Assembly (NCBI GenBank): GCA_950097015.1
Contig: CATNEN010000011.1
Coordinates: forward strand, 6,436,001 to 6,500,000
Direction: 5' to 3'
Length of the DNA: 64,000 bases
Origin: Macrostomum hystrix
Lineage: Eukaryota; Platyhelminthes; Macrostomidae
Positions 32,960 to 44,150 of this stretch are shown piece by piece. A model generated the notes under the pieces. That model was not told where the DNA came from, made no database searches, and saw only the letters and a program-made list of their open reading frames with translations. The translations under genes and the position numbers were made by a program. Each line of letters starts with the position of its first letter. Within the stretch, counting starts at the first letter, position 1.

Positions 32960-35345
32960 AGATACATATTGGATTTGGGAGTGAGTGAATTGTGATTCAC
33001 ATGGGATTTGGGAGTGAGTGAATTGTGATTCACATGGGATTTGGGAGTGAGTGAACTGTGATTCACATGGGATTTGGGAGTGAGTGAATTGTGATTTACA
33101 TGGGATTTGGGAGTGAGTGATGCGTGATTCACATGGGATTTGGGAGTGAGTGATGCGTGATTCACATGGGATTTGGGAGTGAGTGAACTGTGATTCACAT
33201 GGGATTTGGGAGTGAGTGAACTGTGATTCACATGGGATTTGGGAGTGAGTGAACTGTGATTCACATGGGATTTGGGAGTGAGTGAATTGTGATTCACATG
33301 GGATTTGGGAGTGAGTGAACTGTGATTCACATGGGATTTGGGAGTGAGTGATGCGTGATTCACATGGGATTTGGGAGTGAGTGATGCGTGATTCACATGG
33401 GATTTGGGAGTGAGTGAACTGTGATTCACATGGGATTTGGGAGTGAGTGAACTGTGATTCACATGGGATTTAGGAGTGAGTGAATTGTGATTCACATGGG
33501 ATTTGGGAGTGAGTGATGCGTGATTCACATGGGATTTGGGAGTGAGTGAACTGTGATTTACATGGGATTTGGGAGTGAGTGAATTGTGATTCACATGGGA
33601 TTTGGGAGTGAGTGAACTGTGATTCACATGGGATTTGGGAGTGAGTGAACTGTGATTCACATGGGATTTGGGAGTGAGTGAACTGTGATTCACATGGGAT
33701 TTGGGAGTGAGTGAACTGTGATTTACATGGGATTTGGGAGTGAGTGAACTGTGATTCACATGGGATTTGGGAGTGAGTGAACTGTGATTCACATGGGATT
33801 TAGGAGTGAGTGAACTGCGATTCACATGGGATTTGGGAGTGAGTGAACTGCGATTCACATGGGATTTAGGAGTGAGTGAATTGTGATTCACATGGGATTT
33901 GGGAGTGAGTGAATTGTGATTCACATGGGATTTGGGAGTGAGTGAATTGTGATTCACATGGGATTTGGGAGTGAGTGAATTGTGATTCACATGGGATTTG
34001 GGAGTGAGTGAACTGTGATTCACATGGGATTTGGGAGTGAGTGATGCGTGATTCACATGGGATTTGGGAGTGAGTGAACTGTGATTTACATGGGATTTGG
34101 GAGTGAGTGAACTGTGATTCACATGGGATTTGGGAGTGAGTGAACTGTGATTCACATGGGATTTGGGAGTGAGTGAACTGTGATTCACATGGGATTTGGG
34201 AGTGAGTGAATTGTGATTCACATGGGATTTGGGAGTGAGTGAACTGTGATTCACATGGGATTTGGGAGTGAGTGAACTGTGATTTACATGGGATTTGGGA
34301 GTGAGTGAACTGTGATTCACATGGGATTTGGGAGTGAGTGAACTGTGATTCACATGGGATTTGGGAGTGAGTGAACTGTGATTCACATGGGATTTGGGAG
34401 TGAGTGAACTGTGATTCACATGGGATTTAGGAGTGAGTGAACTGCGATTCACATGGGATTTGGGAGTGAGTGAACTGCGATTCACATGGGATTTAGGAGT
34501 GAGTGAATTGTGATTCACATGGGATTTGGGAGTGAGTGAATTGTGATTCACATGGGATTTGGGAGTGAGTGAATTGTGATTCACATGGGATTTGGGAGTG
34601 AGTGAATTGTGATTCACATGGGATTTGGGAGTGAGTGAACTGTGATTCACATGGGATTTGGGAGTGAGTGATGCGTGATTCACATGGGATTTGGGAGTGA
34701 GTGAACTGTGATTTACATGGGATTTGGGAGTGAGTGAACTGTGATTCACATGGGATTTGGGAGTGAGTGAACTGTGATTCACATGGGATTTGGGAGTGAG
34801 TGAACTGTGATTCACATGGGATTTGGGAGTGAGTGAATTGTGATTCACATGGGATTTGGGAGTGAGTGAACTGTGATTCACATGGGATTTTGGAGTGAGT
34901 GAACTGTGATTCACATGGGATTTGGGAGTGAGTGAATTGTGATTCACATGGGATTTGGGAGTGAGTGAATTGTGATTCACATGAGATTTGGGAGTGAGTG
35001 AACTGTGATTCACATGGGATTTGGGAGTGAGTGAATTGTGATTCACATGGGATTTGGGAGTGAGTGAACTGTGATTCACATGGGATTTAGGAGTGAGTGA
35101 ACTGCGATTCACATGGGATTTGGGAGTGAGTGAACTGTGATTTACATGGGATTTGGGAGTGAGTGAACTGTGATTCACATGGGATTTGGGAGTGAGTGAA
35201 TTGTGATTCACATGGGATTTGGGAGTGAGTGAACTGTGATTCACATGGGATTTGGGAGTGAGTGAATTGTGATTCACATGGGATTTGGGAGTGAGTGATG
35301 TGTGATTCACATGGGATTTGGGAGTGAGTGAACTGTGATTAAGAA
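32960..35345. repeat. 33-bp minisatellite between PTPN and ITPR, about 72 units
   Basis: Unit GGGATTTGGGAGTGAGTGAA plus CTGTGATTCACAT. A 627-bp higher-order repeat (19 units) is clear: the paired CTGCGATTCAC variants near 33810-33850 recur near 34440-34490. On the minus strand it stays open for 840 codons as LTPKSHVNHSS repeats, but there is no ATG at the head of the frame and the openness follows from the 33-bp period. I therefore call it a repeat; an exon of an unknown spliced gene cannot be excluded. Confidence 0.9.
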
Positions 35346-35735
35346 TGGTTTCAGGGTCTCGAAAGTAAAATCGAAAAAAGCAGAAAAAATCATACAATGC
35401 GAAAACAAATTAATGGTAAATGTGAACTACGAGATTAATTAATTAACCGATATGTATGGAAAAACGCTAAGTAGCGACAATTAAAAAAATCATTACGATC
35501 ATTTATATCCATGATAAAAAATAGATTGGCAACTTATAGACATAAAAAGCCTAATTCATAAAACGTCAATTAGCAATGAAACAAAATTCAATCCGTTTTA
35601 AAAAGTGAAAAACTGCAGCTAATGGAGTTACTAGTGCGATAATTTTGTCTGCACTAAAGACACTACTTAAACAAGTAGTTTGTTTAACTAAGTTAATTGA
35701 CGAAAAGCGAAACTTAAATTAAATAAATGGAAACT

Positions 35736-35741
35736 TTTATT
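35736..35741 (-). terminator. Candidate poly(A) signal for PTPN
   Basis: AATAAA on the minus strand, 184 nt after the phosphatase stop codon. It is the nearest canonical hexamer. Confidence 0.5.
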
Positions 35742-35924
35742 GTGCTATTTCTAGTAGCATTTAAGAAGAAATTAGAGATCGAGAGTTCGAATCTTGAGAA
35801 ACTTCATTCCCTAGAGTTTCTGCTAGCAAACCTAGCTGTACAAAGGCAGCAGAATCAGGTGCAATTATTATTTATCCATTTAAAAAAGCAATTCCGTTCA
35901 GTTTTCGATTGTCACTGATAGCGG

Positions 35925-38900
35925 TCAGATCCAACGCAGAAATAGAACAGTCAGGCCCGCCAGCACAACAGCACCGACTGCTACAACGATGGTCACGGTA
36001 TTCAGTCCGGAGCTGTCGTCGGTGCGTTTTTCACTGTCAGAAGTTTCCACAGAAGCCGAAACAGAAACAGCAGCAGCAGCAGCAGCAGCAGCTGTGTCGT
36101 CAGTTTTAACTTCGATAGCTTCAACTTTGGCTTCTTCTTCAGCCAACAGTTTGTCCAATTCTTCGTCATTTAGCACCCGATCGGAATCTGCCGAGGAATC
36201 GTCCGTAGAGGAACTCAGATCGGCGAGGTTGGGGTCCGCAGTGGATGCGGTCGGAGGCCGAGGAACGCCGCGGTCGTTGTTTGAGTTTCCATTTGAGCTG
36301 TCATCGTCACTGTCGCTGCTGCTGTCGTCCTGCGCATTGTCAACAGCGTGGACATTGTCCGCAGCGTCCACTCGGAATTCCAGGGTGCCAGCATCAGCCG
36401 CGTACACGGCGGCAGCCGGGGTCGAAGCCGCACCGTCGGTTGCCAGCATTCGCCGCCCGGCAACAGCCACAGCCAGGTAGCAGAAGCGCAGCTGTTCGGG
36501 AGTTTGCACCTGAGGATGGCCGCGATATGGGATCGGGACTGGATAAAGTACAGCAGAGAGCGGGAGTTACAGAATTTAAATGCAGAAGGCAAAGTTCTAG
36601 AAACAAACAAGATGGGATTTCGCAAACAACAAGAAAAGGATTTTCCAAGAATAAAAATGGGATGGCCTATAAAAAGGCTAGGATTTCTCAAACAAACACT
36701 ATTAAAGTTCTCATAAAATAAGATGAGATTTCCCAAAAAACTACATGGGATTTCCCAAAAAACAACATGGGATTTCCCAAAAAAACAAGATGAGATTTCC
36801 TAAAAAACAAGATGGGATTTCCCAAAAAACAACATGGATTTCACAAAGAAACTACATGGTATTTCCCAATAAAAACAAAATGGGATTTCCCAAAAACAAC
36901 ATAGGGTTTCCAAAAATAGATAGGATTTCCCAAAAAAACATGGGATTTCCTAAAAACTAGATGGGATTTCCCAAAAAACGACATGGGATTTCACAAAAAC
37001 AACATGGGATTTCCCCAAAACACAACATGGGATTTCACAAAAAACAACAAGGGATATCGCAAAAAACAGCATGGTATTTCCGAGAAAACATAGGATTTCC
37101 AATGAAAAGCTAGGATTTCCTAAACAAAGAGTATGGGAGTTCCCATGAATAGGATGAGATTTACCAAACAAAATGATGGGGTTTCCCAAAATAAGAGTGT
37201 AGGCATTAAACAGAAATGCTGCATTTAATTGGACATACTCACAGCCCAGCACTCACCAGTCCCATCCGGTACCGCCTCATTTGCCGCAGTTCGAATGCCA
37301 AATCTAGCGGCTGCAGCTCCGATGATTTGCCAAGCTGCAAATGTTTCCACTGTTGAGCCAGTAAAGCCAGACAGGTATCAACCAGAGCAAATGTACCTGT
37401 CCTGCCAATGCCAGCCGAACAGTGTACAATAGGAGGCCGGTTCAAACAGTCAGACAGCAAGCCGGCCCGCCTGACGGCCATTAGAAAGTTAAGAAAAGCG
37501 CCGGGAGTGTGAGGCACACCGAAATCTGGCCAGGTCAGGTACTGGAATTGCAACAGCTCGCGTGATTCCCCTGAGTCCACTAGGACTATGCGGCACAGTC
37601 TAGTAACGTAGTAGCCATAATCTCTAGTCTCCAGTAGTTCCACAGTCAAGCCTTCGTTAGCGAATTCCAGCTTTGGTCGACGTTCGTCAGGAAAATATTG
37701 GTGACACTTCACTGTAGCTTTCTCAACTAGCCGGCTAAGCATCACGATGCCTGGGCTGCGGAGCTGCCAGACCATCTGCCAGAAGTGACCGCTGGTTGAA
37801 GGCAGCGGACCCTGCGGAGAGAGAAGCGAAATAATGTTTAGGGAGAGTCTGGGAGGGTGAAGAGGAGTCTGGTAGGGGGAGGGAGAGAGTCTGGTAGGGG
37901 GAGGGAGAGAGTCTGGTAGGGGGAGGGAGAGAGTCTGGTAGGGTGAGGGAGAGAGTCTGGTAGGGGGAGGGAGAGATCTGGTAGGGCGAGTGAGAGTCTG
38001 GTAGGGTGAGAGAGAGTCCGGTAGGGTAAGGGAGAGTCTGGTAGGGGGAGGGAGAGTCCGGTAGGGTAAGGGAGAGTCTGGTAGGGGGAGGGAGAGAGTC
38101 TGGTAGGGGGAGGGAGAGAGTCTGGTAGGGGGAGGGAGAGAGTCTGGTAGGGTGAGGGAGAGAGTCTGGTAGGGGGAGAGAGAGTCTGGTAGGGTAAGGG
38201 AGAGTCTGGTAGGGTAAGAGAGAGTCTGGTAGGGTGAGGGAGAGTCTGGAGGTAAAGAGGAGTCTGGTTGAATCCAATGTTGAGCATATGCTCAGTGGCA
38301 TCTTAGATGAGGTGATAATGGCGTCACATGATGCGACTGGAGTCTAATAGGGTAAGGGAGAGTCTGGTAGGGCGAGGGAGAGTCTGGTAGAGCGAGGGAG
38401 AGTCTGGTAGGGCGAGGGAGAGTCTGGTCAACCCAGCAAGATGCCTTACCTGTGTCATAACATAAGCCCTATCAGCATGCGCAGCGGTGACCAGACTAGC
38501 ATTGATGTAGTCGCACCATCCAATGCCCTCAAAATCGTCCAGATAGGCAGCCTGTCGTCTCTGCCTCGCCAACGGCAGCAGCCGCACCCGGCTGTGGTCG
38601 TAGGGCAGAACGTCTCTGTAGCGATTCCGCTGCCTACTGCCGGGGTCGCGAGCTACGCCAGTCGACGCCTCGGCGCTTGACTCTCCGGCCTCGTTGCGAC
38701 CGCGGCGGTAAACCTCCTGGCATGGGGATTCGTTAGGGAGCATTGCTATCAGTGGGTGCCGCACTTTGTTGGAACTGAAGCAATGTGGAATCTTATGAAG
38801 TGTGTCTGGCTTATTAAAGATTCGAACTTCAGACCCTGAAACTTACATTCCAAGAATCAAGAGCATCATTCTGGGCCAAGTCGCGCAGACAGAGCGACAA

Positions 38901-40569
38901 CAGAGTCGCCGTATTGGTAGCGGCCGCAATTGTACCAACTCGCCGCTCACAAGACTCCTCCTCGTCCTCGCCTTCGTCGTCACTCTCCTCGCCGCTATCG
39001 CCGCCCGCGTTGTCAACTTCATCCTCTTCGTCTTCTTCTTCATCTTCGTCATCCTGCAGCCGGCCCAGTGACAGAGGCTCGACATCAGGCGGGCGAGCGG
39101 CCTGCACTGAGCGCCTAGGCAATGGCAGCTCCCACGGCTGCAAATCATCGTCAGCATCATCTTGACTACTGGCTTTGCTGCCGAGCCAGTCGATTGGCGC
39201 TTCTTCAGCTTGGTGTGGTTCAGTCACCTGAACCTCTTCAGCTTGGTGTGGTTCAGTCACCTGAACCTCTTCAGCTTGGTTTGTTTCAGTCACCTGAACC
39301 TCTTCAGCTTGGTTTGTTTCAGTCACCTGAACCTCTTCAGCTTGGTGTGGTTCAGTCACCTGAACTTCTTCAGGTTGGTGTGGTTCAGTCACCTGAACCT
39401 CTTCAGCTTGGTGTGGTTCAGTCATTTGAACTTCATCAGCTTGGTGTGGTTCAGTCACCTGAACTTCTTCAGCTTGGTGTGGTTCAGCCACCTGAACTTC
39501 TTCAGCTTGGTGTGGTTCAGTCACCTGAACTTCATCAGCTTGGTGTGGTTCAGTCACCTGAACTTCTTCAGCTTGGTGTGGTTCAGAAACCTCAACTTCA
39601 TCAGCTTGGTGTGGTTCAGTCACCTGAACTTCTTCAGCTTGGTGTCGTTCAGAAACCTCAACTTCATCAGCTTGGTGTGGTTCAGTCACCTGAACTTCTT
39701 CAGCTTGGTCTGGTTCAGTTACCTGAACCTTTTCAGCTTGGTGTGGTTCAGTCACCTGAACTTCTTCAGCTTGGTGTGGTTCAGTCACCTGAACTTCTTC
39801 AGCTTGGTGTGGTTCAGTCACCTGAACCTCTTCAGCTTGGTGTGGTTCAGTAATTTGAACTTCATTAGCTTGGTGTGGTTCAGTAATTTGAACTTCATTA
39901 GCTTGGTGTGGTTCAGTCATTTGAACTTCATTAGCTTGGTGTGGTTCAGTCATTTGAACTTCATTAGCTTGGTGTGCTTCAGTCACCTGAACTTCTTCAG
40001 CTTGGTGTGCTTCAGTCACCTGAACTTCTTCAGCTTGGTGTGCTTCAGTCACCTGAACTTCTTCAGCTTGGTGTGGTTCAGTCACCTGAACTTCTTCAGC
40101 TTGGTGTGGTTCAGTCACCTGAACTTCTTCAGCTTGGTGTGGTTCAGTCACCTGAACCTCTTCAGCTTGGTGTGGTTCAGTAATTTGAACTTCATTAGCT
40201 TGGTGTGGTTCAGTCATTTGAACTTCATTAGCTTGGTGTGGTTCAGTCACCTGAACTTCTTCAGCTTGGTGTGGTTCAGTCACCTGAACTTCTTCAGCTT
40301 GGTAACTAAAAAAGTGAAAGTTTTAACAAGTCAAATCCGATATGTTTTGTGTTCAATACCCCTAAAAGACATATATTGCATTTTAAACTAATAATGCTTG
40401 CTCACCCAGTCGCATCATGTGACGCCATTATCACCTCATCTAAAATGCCACTGAGCATATGCTCAACATTGGATTCAATCAGAACAGTGTCATTTAGATT
40501 TGATTGGCTAGGAGTTTCATTAGCAATCACTGGGCTGGGCAGTGACGCACTAGTTGCTGTGGCATTCGA
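35925..40569 (-). CDS. PTPN1: PTPN1/PTPN2-type ER-anchored tyrosine phosphatase with N-terminal repeat extension; 5' end not found
   Basis: A cysteine-dependent protein tyrosine phosphatase of the PTP1B/TC-PTP group. Exons (minus): 40406-40569, 38847-40305, 38450-38716, 37257-37811, 35925-36509; phases join and give 1,009 codons plus stop. Catalytic motifs: RNRYRDVLPYDHSRV (phosphotyrosine loop), DYINASL, GHFWQMVW, TWPDFGVP (WPD loop), VHCSAGIGRTG (CX5R) and QTPEQLRFCYLAV (Q loop). The C-terminus is acidic, has eight Ala, and ends in a hydrophobic anchor (TVTIVVAVGAVVLAGLTVLF) with RW after it, as in ER-bound PTP1B. Unlike vertebrates it has about 480 extra residues: EVQVTEPHQA-type decapeptides and an acidic stretch. 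The SWN|EVYRRGRNEA junction restores the SW..IY..IRHEA alignment and uses an AG at 38717 behind a CTAAC branch site. The first exon is unknown; ATG at 41942-41940 with donor GTAAGC is a weak candidate. Confidence 0.9.
36600..37180. repeat. About 22-bp minisatellite with GGGATTTCCC cores, PTPN intron
   Basis: Irregular units of ATGGGATTTCCCAAAAAACA in the last intron of the phosphatase gene. Six units carry the exact palindromic decamer GGGATTTCCC (36747, 36769, 36814, 36882, 36963, 37006), which fits the kappaB consensus GGGRNNYYCC. Confidence 0.88.
37855..38430. repeat. About 20-bp minisatellite interrupted by an inverted exon fragment, PTPN intron
   Basis: Units of GAGAGTCTGGTAGGGGGAGG (37855-38255) resume at 38345-38430 after a foreign piece of 73 bp at 38268-38340 that is an inverted copy of a PTPN exon end. 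Confidence 0.9.
38268..38340 (+). other. Inverted 73-bp copy of the PTPN exon end 40406-40478
   Basis: The plus strand here reads TTGAATCCAATGTTGAGCAT onward to GCGACTGG, matching the minus-strand coding sequence ESNVEHMLSGILDEVIMASH and following residues, with one mismatch (CATCTTAG against CATTTTAG). It stops exactly at the exon's last base before the GTGAGC donor. It is antisense within the transcript. Confidence 0.92.
39205..40300 (-). repeat. 30-bp coding minisatellite in PTPN exon, about 36 units
   Basis: The unit encodes EVQVTEPHQA on the minus strand. Variants are mostly conservative (V to M or I, A to P, H to N or D, E to D), the frame is never broken over 1.1 kb, and both flanking splice phases fit, so it is translated. 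The plus strand is also open, which is a by-product of the 30-bp period. Confidence 0.9.
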
Positions 40570-42070
40570 CTAGAATGGAATTAAAATTGTAGTAAAGTTA
40601 ATTGTCAAAAATGGATAATAAAACAAAATTTATAAATTGTCTGGGATACAAAAAATCTTTCTTATCTAATTCAAAACATAAATTGTTTTGCAATTAAACT
40701 GCAAGACTGCAAGACACATTACACAGACTCTTATTTGGTGTTTAATATGGTCACCTACAGGCATTAAGGAGGCAACACTACTCTGCCTAACTTTCTGCGT
40801 AAGGAAAAATTGACATATAACCACAGACTTATGTACAAGGTATGCACATACATGTCTACATCTATTCAGACTTTTTTTCATTCTAATTTTTAATTGAACA
40901 TTCATTAGGCTAACATAAATTGCAAATGGCCTTTTGTCTGAGGCAATTTGATAGATTCAAGCTTAAGGACCTTCGTGCAAAGTTCTGTGGTATGTACTAG
41001 CTATTGTTAGGCTACATACTCACCAAAAATATGTTAAGTTCCCCCAAAAATAGTTCATCCACTAGTCTTAGAAACAGAAGTCCAATATTTTATATTGTCC
41101 TTTGGATAACTAGCTAGTGCAAGCAAAAATATGTAGCAAAAAATAACTTGGCCTATTGTTAAAAATTAACAATAGGATACAAAAAATACAAAAAATAATA
41201 TTTTTAACAATTTTATTGTTAAAAATTAAATCAATAGCCAAGGCCTAAATATTTGTTTAACTTAAAAATATTGATTTTAATAAGCAACCCTACAGTCTAC
41301 TGTCACTATCTAGAATATAGATTATAGAATTTGATAGCTACCTAGTTTGGCTGCCTGGCTTATTATTACAAGAAAAGTCATGACAAACTAATTGCTCATA
41401 TTGCATAGCTTTGTTGTAGGCCTACTTTTCTGCAAAAAAACGAATTGTACAGATTAACATATTATTACGCTAGACAAAGACAAAAGGAACGGAAGTTTTT
41501 TTAAGCTAGCAACGACGTTGACACAGGCCAGTGCCCAGTTCGAGAAAAAAAAGTAAAACGAAGAACAAAAATATAATACTGATAAAAACAAATTATTCTG
41601 CACCCAAATTATGGAATCTCGATGAAATAGGGTAAACATATGTAAACTATCGTAACTAATGAAATATAATTCAAAAAACATAGGGGCCTAATGTCTAATC
41701 CACATCTATGAGAATTCGCCAAAGCAATGTTAACGAAAATATGCCATTCTAGGAAATTCTATTAAGGAGAATTCTATTGGGGACAATAGTGTACAGTTAA
41801 AACTAAAATTGTAGTATTGCTTTCAGCATGAATTACTTATAGCAAAATAAGTATTTCCATACATTAAAAAATCTAAATTTTGTGTAGCAAAGTCGTTGTT
41901 TTTACTTCGTATATTATCACGTGTGCTTACGTGGACATTCATGATTATTTAAATGGCGATTTGTCATTCTAATTTATCGTACAGTAATAATAATACTCTA
42001 GTTGCGAACTTGCGCTTAACTTGTTTCAAGGTAACTAACTAGCATACAACGAAGTAACTCTGCTGCCGAA
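40570..42070. other. Divergent intergenic/promoter interval between PTPN and DNAJB9
   Basis: AT-rich, no recognised gene or array. It must hold the PTPN first exon and promoter and the DNAJB9 promoter. Near its right end lie ATCACGTGTG (E box) and TTACGTGGA (see the separate entry). Poly-A/poly-T patches at 41150-41290. Confidence 0.6.
41927..41935 (+). promoter_or_regulatory. UPRE-like element upstream of DNAJB9
   Basis: TTACGTGGA, one mismatch from the unfolded-protein-response element TGACGTGG/A bound by XBP1, 136 bp before the DNAJB9 ATG. Vertebrate DNAJB9 is an XBP1 target, so the position makes sense, but a 7/8 match can arise by chance. Confidence 0.4.
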
Positions 42071-42703
42071 ATGCGACTACAGTCGACATCCATCATTCTT
42101 TCTATTTTAGTCTTGGCATTAACTAACTCTTTTGGCTTTGCCGAAGAAGACTACTACGAGCTCCTTGGGGTAAAAAAAACGGCGACACAGCAAGAAATAA
42201 AGAAAGCTTTTCGAAAATTGGCCTTAAAGTTTCATCCTGACAAAATCAAAACGAAAAACGAAAAACAAAGAAAGGAGGCTGAGGAGAAATTTGTAAAGAT
42301 TGCTGCAGCATACGAGGTATTGTCGAACGAAGAAAAACGTCGCCAATACGATGCCGGAGGTGAGAGCGGCTTTGCTGGCGCTCATGACTTCAGTGGAGGA
42401 AACGCACATGACTTCTTCCAGAGTTTCTTTAGTCAAGCATCAAATAGTCACGGACATCATCACGGACACCACTTTGACATGAATTTTAACGACATTTTTG
42501 GCGACGACTTTTTTAATAATCACTTCAACGATCATTTTGGAAATCATTTCGGTCAGCAAGACAGTTTCTTTGGCAGCAATGAGCCTCAGCAGTTTCATAG
42601 CCAGGTGTTTCAAGAAACGACCTTTGGCGACGGTAACCAGAACTGCAAGACGATAACAAAGAAGTCTGGAAATACAGTTATGACACAGACTATTTGTAAT
42701 TAA
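42071..42703 (+). CDS. DNAJB9: ER-lumenal DnaJ co-chaperone, DNAJB9/ERdj4 type, single exon
   Basis: A 210-residue J protein that stimulates BiP ATPase in the ER and helps handle misfolded proteins. A hydrophobic signal peptide occupies about residues 1-24 ([18 protein letters not shown]). The J domain follows from YYELLGVKK through [13 protein letters not shown] (HPD at 55-57) to [17 protein letters not shown]. The middle is rich in Gly, Phe, His and Asn. The C-terminal [19 protein letters not shown] matches the CRTVTQRRGNMVTTYTDC tail of vertebrate DNAJB9, which sets it apart from other DnaJB members; length is close to the vertebrate 223. No KDEL. It is intronless, unlike its neighbours. 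It is transcribed away from the ER phosphatase gene. Confidence 0.93.
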   Translation: MRLQSTSIILSILVLALTNSFGFAEEDYYELLGVKKTATQQEIKKAFRKLALKFHPDKIKTKNEKQRKEAEEKFVKIAAAYEVLSNEEKRRQYDAGGESGFAGAHDFSGGNAHDFFQSFFSQASNSHGHHHGHHFDMNFNDIFGDDFFNNHFNDHFGNHFGQQDSFFGSNEPQQFHSQVFQETTFGDGNQNCKTITKKSGNTVMTQTICN

Positions 42704-42829
42704 TTCGGTTCGGAACGCGTTTTCTCGATTATTCGATTTTCAAGGTAACTGCTATTGAAGTGTTTTTTTCTTTTTTTTCTTCTTTTTCATGCCAAGATTT
42801 CGCGGGCATTTTCAGCATCGAATTGCACT

Positions 42830-42835
42830 AATAAA
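42830..42835 (+). terminator. Candidate poly(A) signal for DNAJB9
   Basis: AATAAA 127 nt after the stop codon, followed by a GT-rich stretch (CTGGTGTTCTCG). Confidence 0.55.
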
Positions 42836-44030
42836 ACTGGTGTTCTCGTATTTTTATGTCTCATTTCATGGTGAATATTTTGTATTGCTTTTTGTGTTGC
42901 ATATTCTACATAATAGTATACCATTATATAGTACATTGTGCCATAATCGGAGCGATAAGAATTAGAATTAAAATAATAAATTGCTGGTTGTTCGGAAGAT
43001 AACATTTCATATGGTGGAATTTTTTGTAAACAAGCATTTTTATTTAAAGAGTTATTAAAATATGAGTAAAGTTAATCAGTTATTTTATGAAATCTTAGTC
43101 TATAAAAGGTATAGCTATAGAAAAATAACATTTGATCCTACAGTTCAGACAATTTACTATACAAACATACTTAGCAATTCGATTTTTCTGTTTAAAAACT
43201 TTTTCTGCAATGCCTGTTTCAATCATTTTGTTTTTCATTACTGATATCCAGATTTTACTGTTGTTCAACAAATAAATTTAAATTTGTCTGATCTTCCAAA
43301 ACCGCTCAAATTAATTTGTCTGAGACATGTTGTATATGACTGCACAGTTTGTTCTAGATTATGTGATAAATTTGTAAAAAAATAAGATTAGATCCGTTGT
43401 TAATACATTGCTTTCATCTACATAACATGCCTTCGTTATGAATTTTGTGCCCCAAATAAACATCAATTTAAGTCTTGCCGTTCCTAAATATCCATTTGAA
43501 ACTTTTATTCTCGCATTAATTTAGTTTTTCATTTGTTTTTCAATGGGCTGCTAGTGGATTGTACTTGTCGGATTCTCAAACTAAGTGAGATCCATGAGCT
43601 CGATTCTGCAGTGAGGTCACCGAAATTTTGCGATGGTGCTTGTGAGGCAAGCCTTTATTTTTTGGTTAGGATTAATGTGGTTGAGCATTTTTACTGCATT
43701 ACAACAATTGAGGTGAAAGAGAGAATTTCTCCCTCGCTAGGTCTGTTACTGCTGTTACTGCATCCACACCTGCTAGATTAATGTATCTTCCGTCCGTGAA
43801 TTTACTGTAGATTAAGAAAAATTCATATTGTTACCGTATATATACTTCAATGCCGAATCCATATTGGTTAAAAAGAACAGTACAATAAACAATATAAAAA
43901 GAACTATAGTCAACAATGATAGCCGACATGATTACATGCTGAATTTTTTTGCACAGAAAAATTAAGCCTATATATAATTCGTGGTTCTTGCCACCAGCAG
44001 ATTCTCCGACTAGAATCGTAGCTAAACATC

Positions 44031-44150
44031 TCGACGATACAGACGTTTTGTGACTCTGGAAGTTTTGTTTCATCGGATAAAGTGAAAAGTTTAGCCCGTG
44101 TTCTGGATTTGCATGACGATTGGTTTAATATTTTAGGAGATACAGAAAAA
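44031..44150 (+). repeat. Dispersed ~120-bp element, copy 3 (intergenic)
   Basis: CGACGATACAGACGTTTTGT, GGAAGTTTTGTTTCATCGGA, TTTAGCCCGTGTTCTGGATT and GACGATTGGTTTAATATTTT match the other copies in order. Confidence 0.75.

Noticed and set aside
38717-38774. Acceptor TTGCTTCAG at 38775 as the start of the second PTPN catalytic exon
   Set aside because: It gives the wrong phase after the SWN codon (stop after 13 codons). The AG at 38717 keeps phase and restores the family alignment.
39162-40391. 409-codon plus-strand frame (FSLVWFSHLN repeats)
   Set aside because: Antisense shadow of the PTPN decapeptide exon, open because of the 30-bp period.
41931-41942. Mini first exon of PTPN (ATGAATGTCCAC then GTAAGC)
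   Set aside because: Phase fits, but four codons with a poor start context in AT-rich DNA are too little to call; kept only as a candidate in the PTPN entry.
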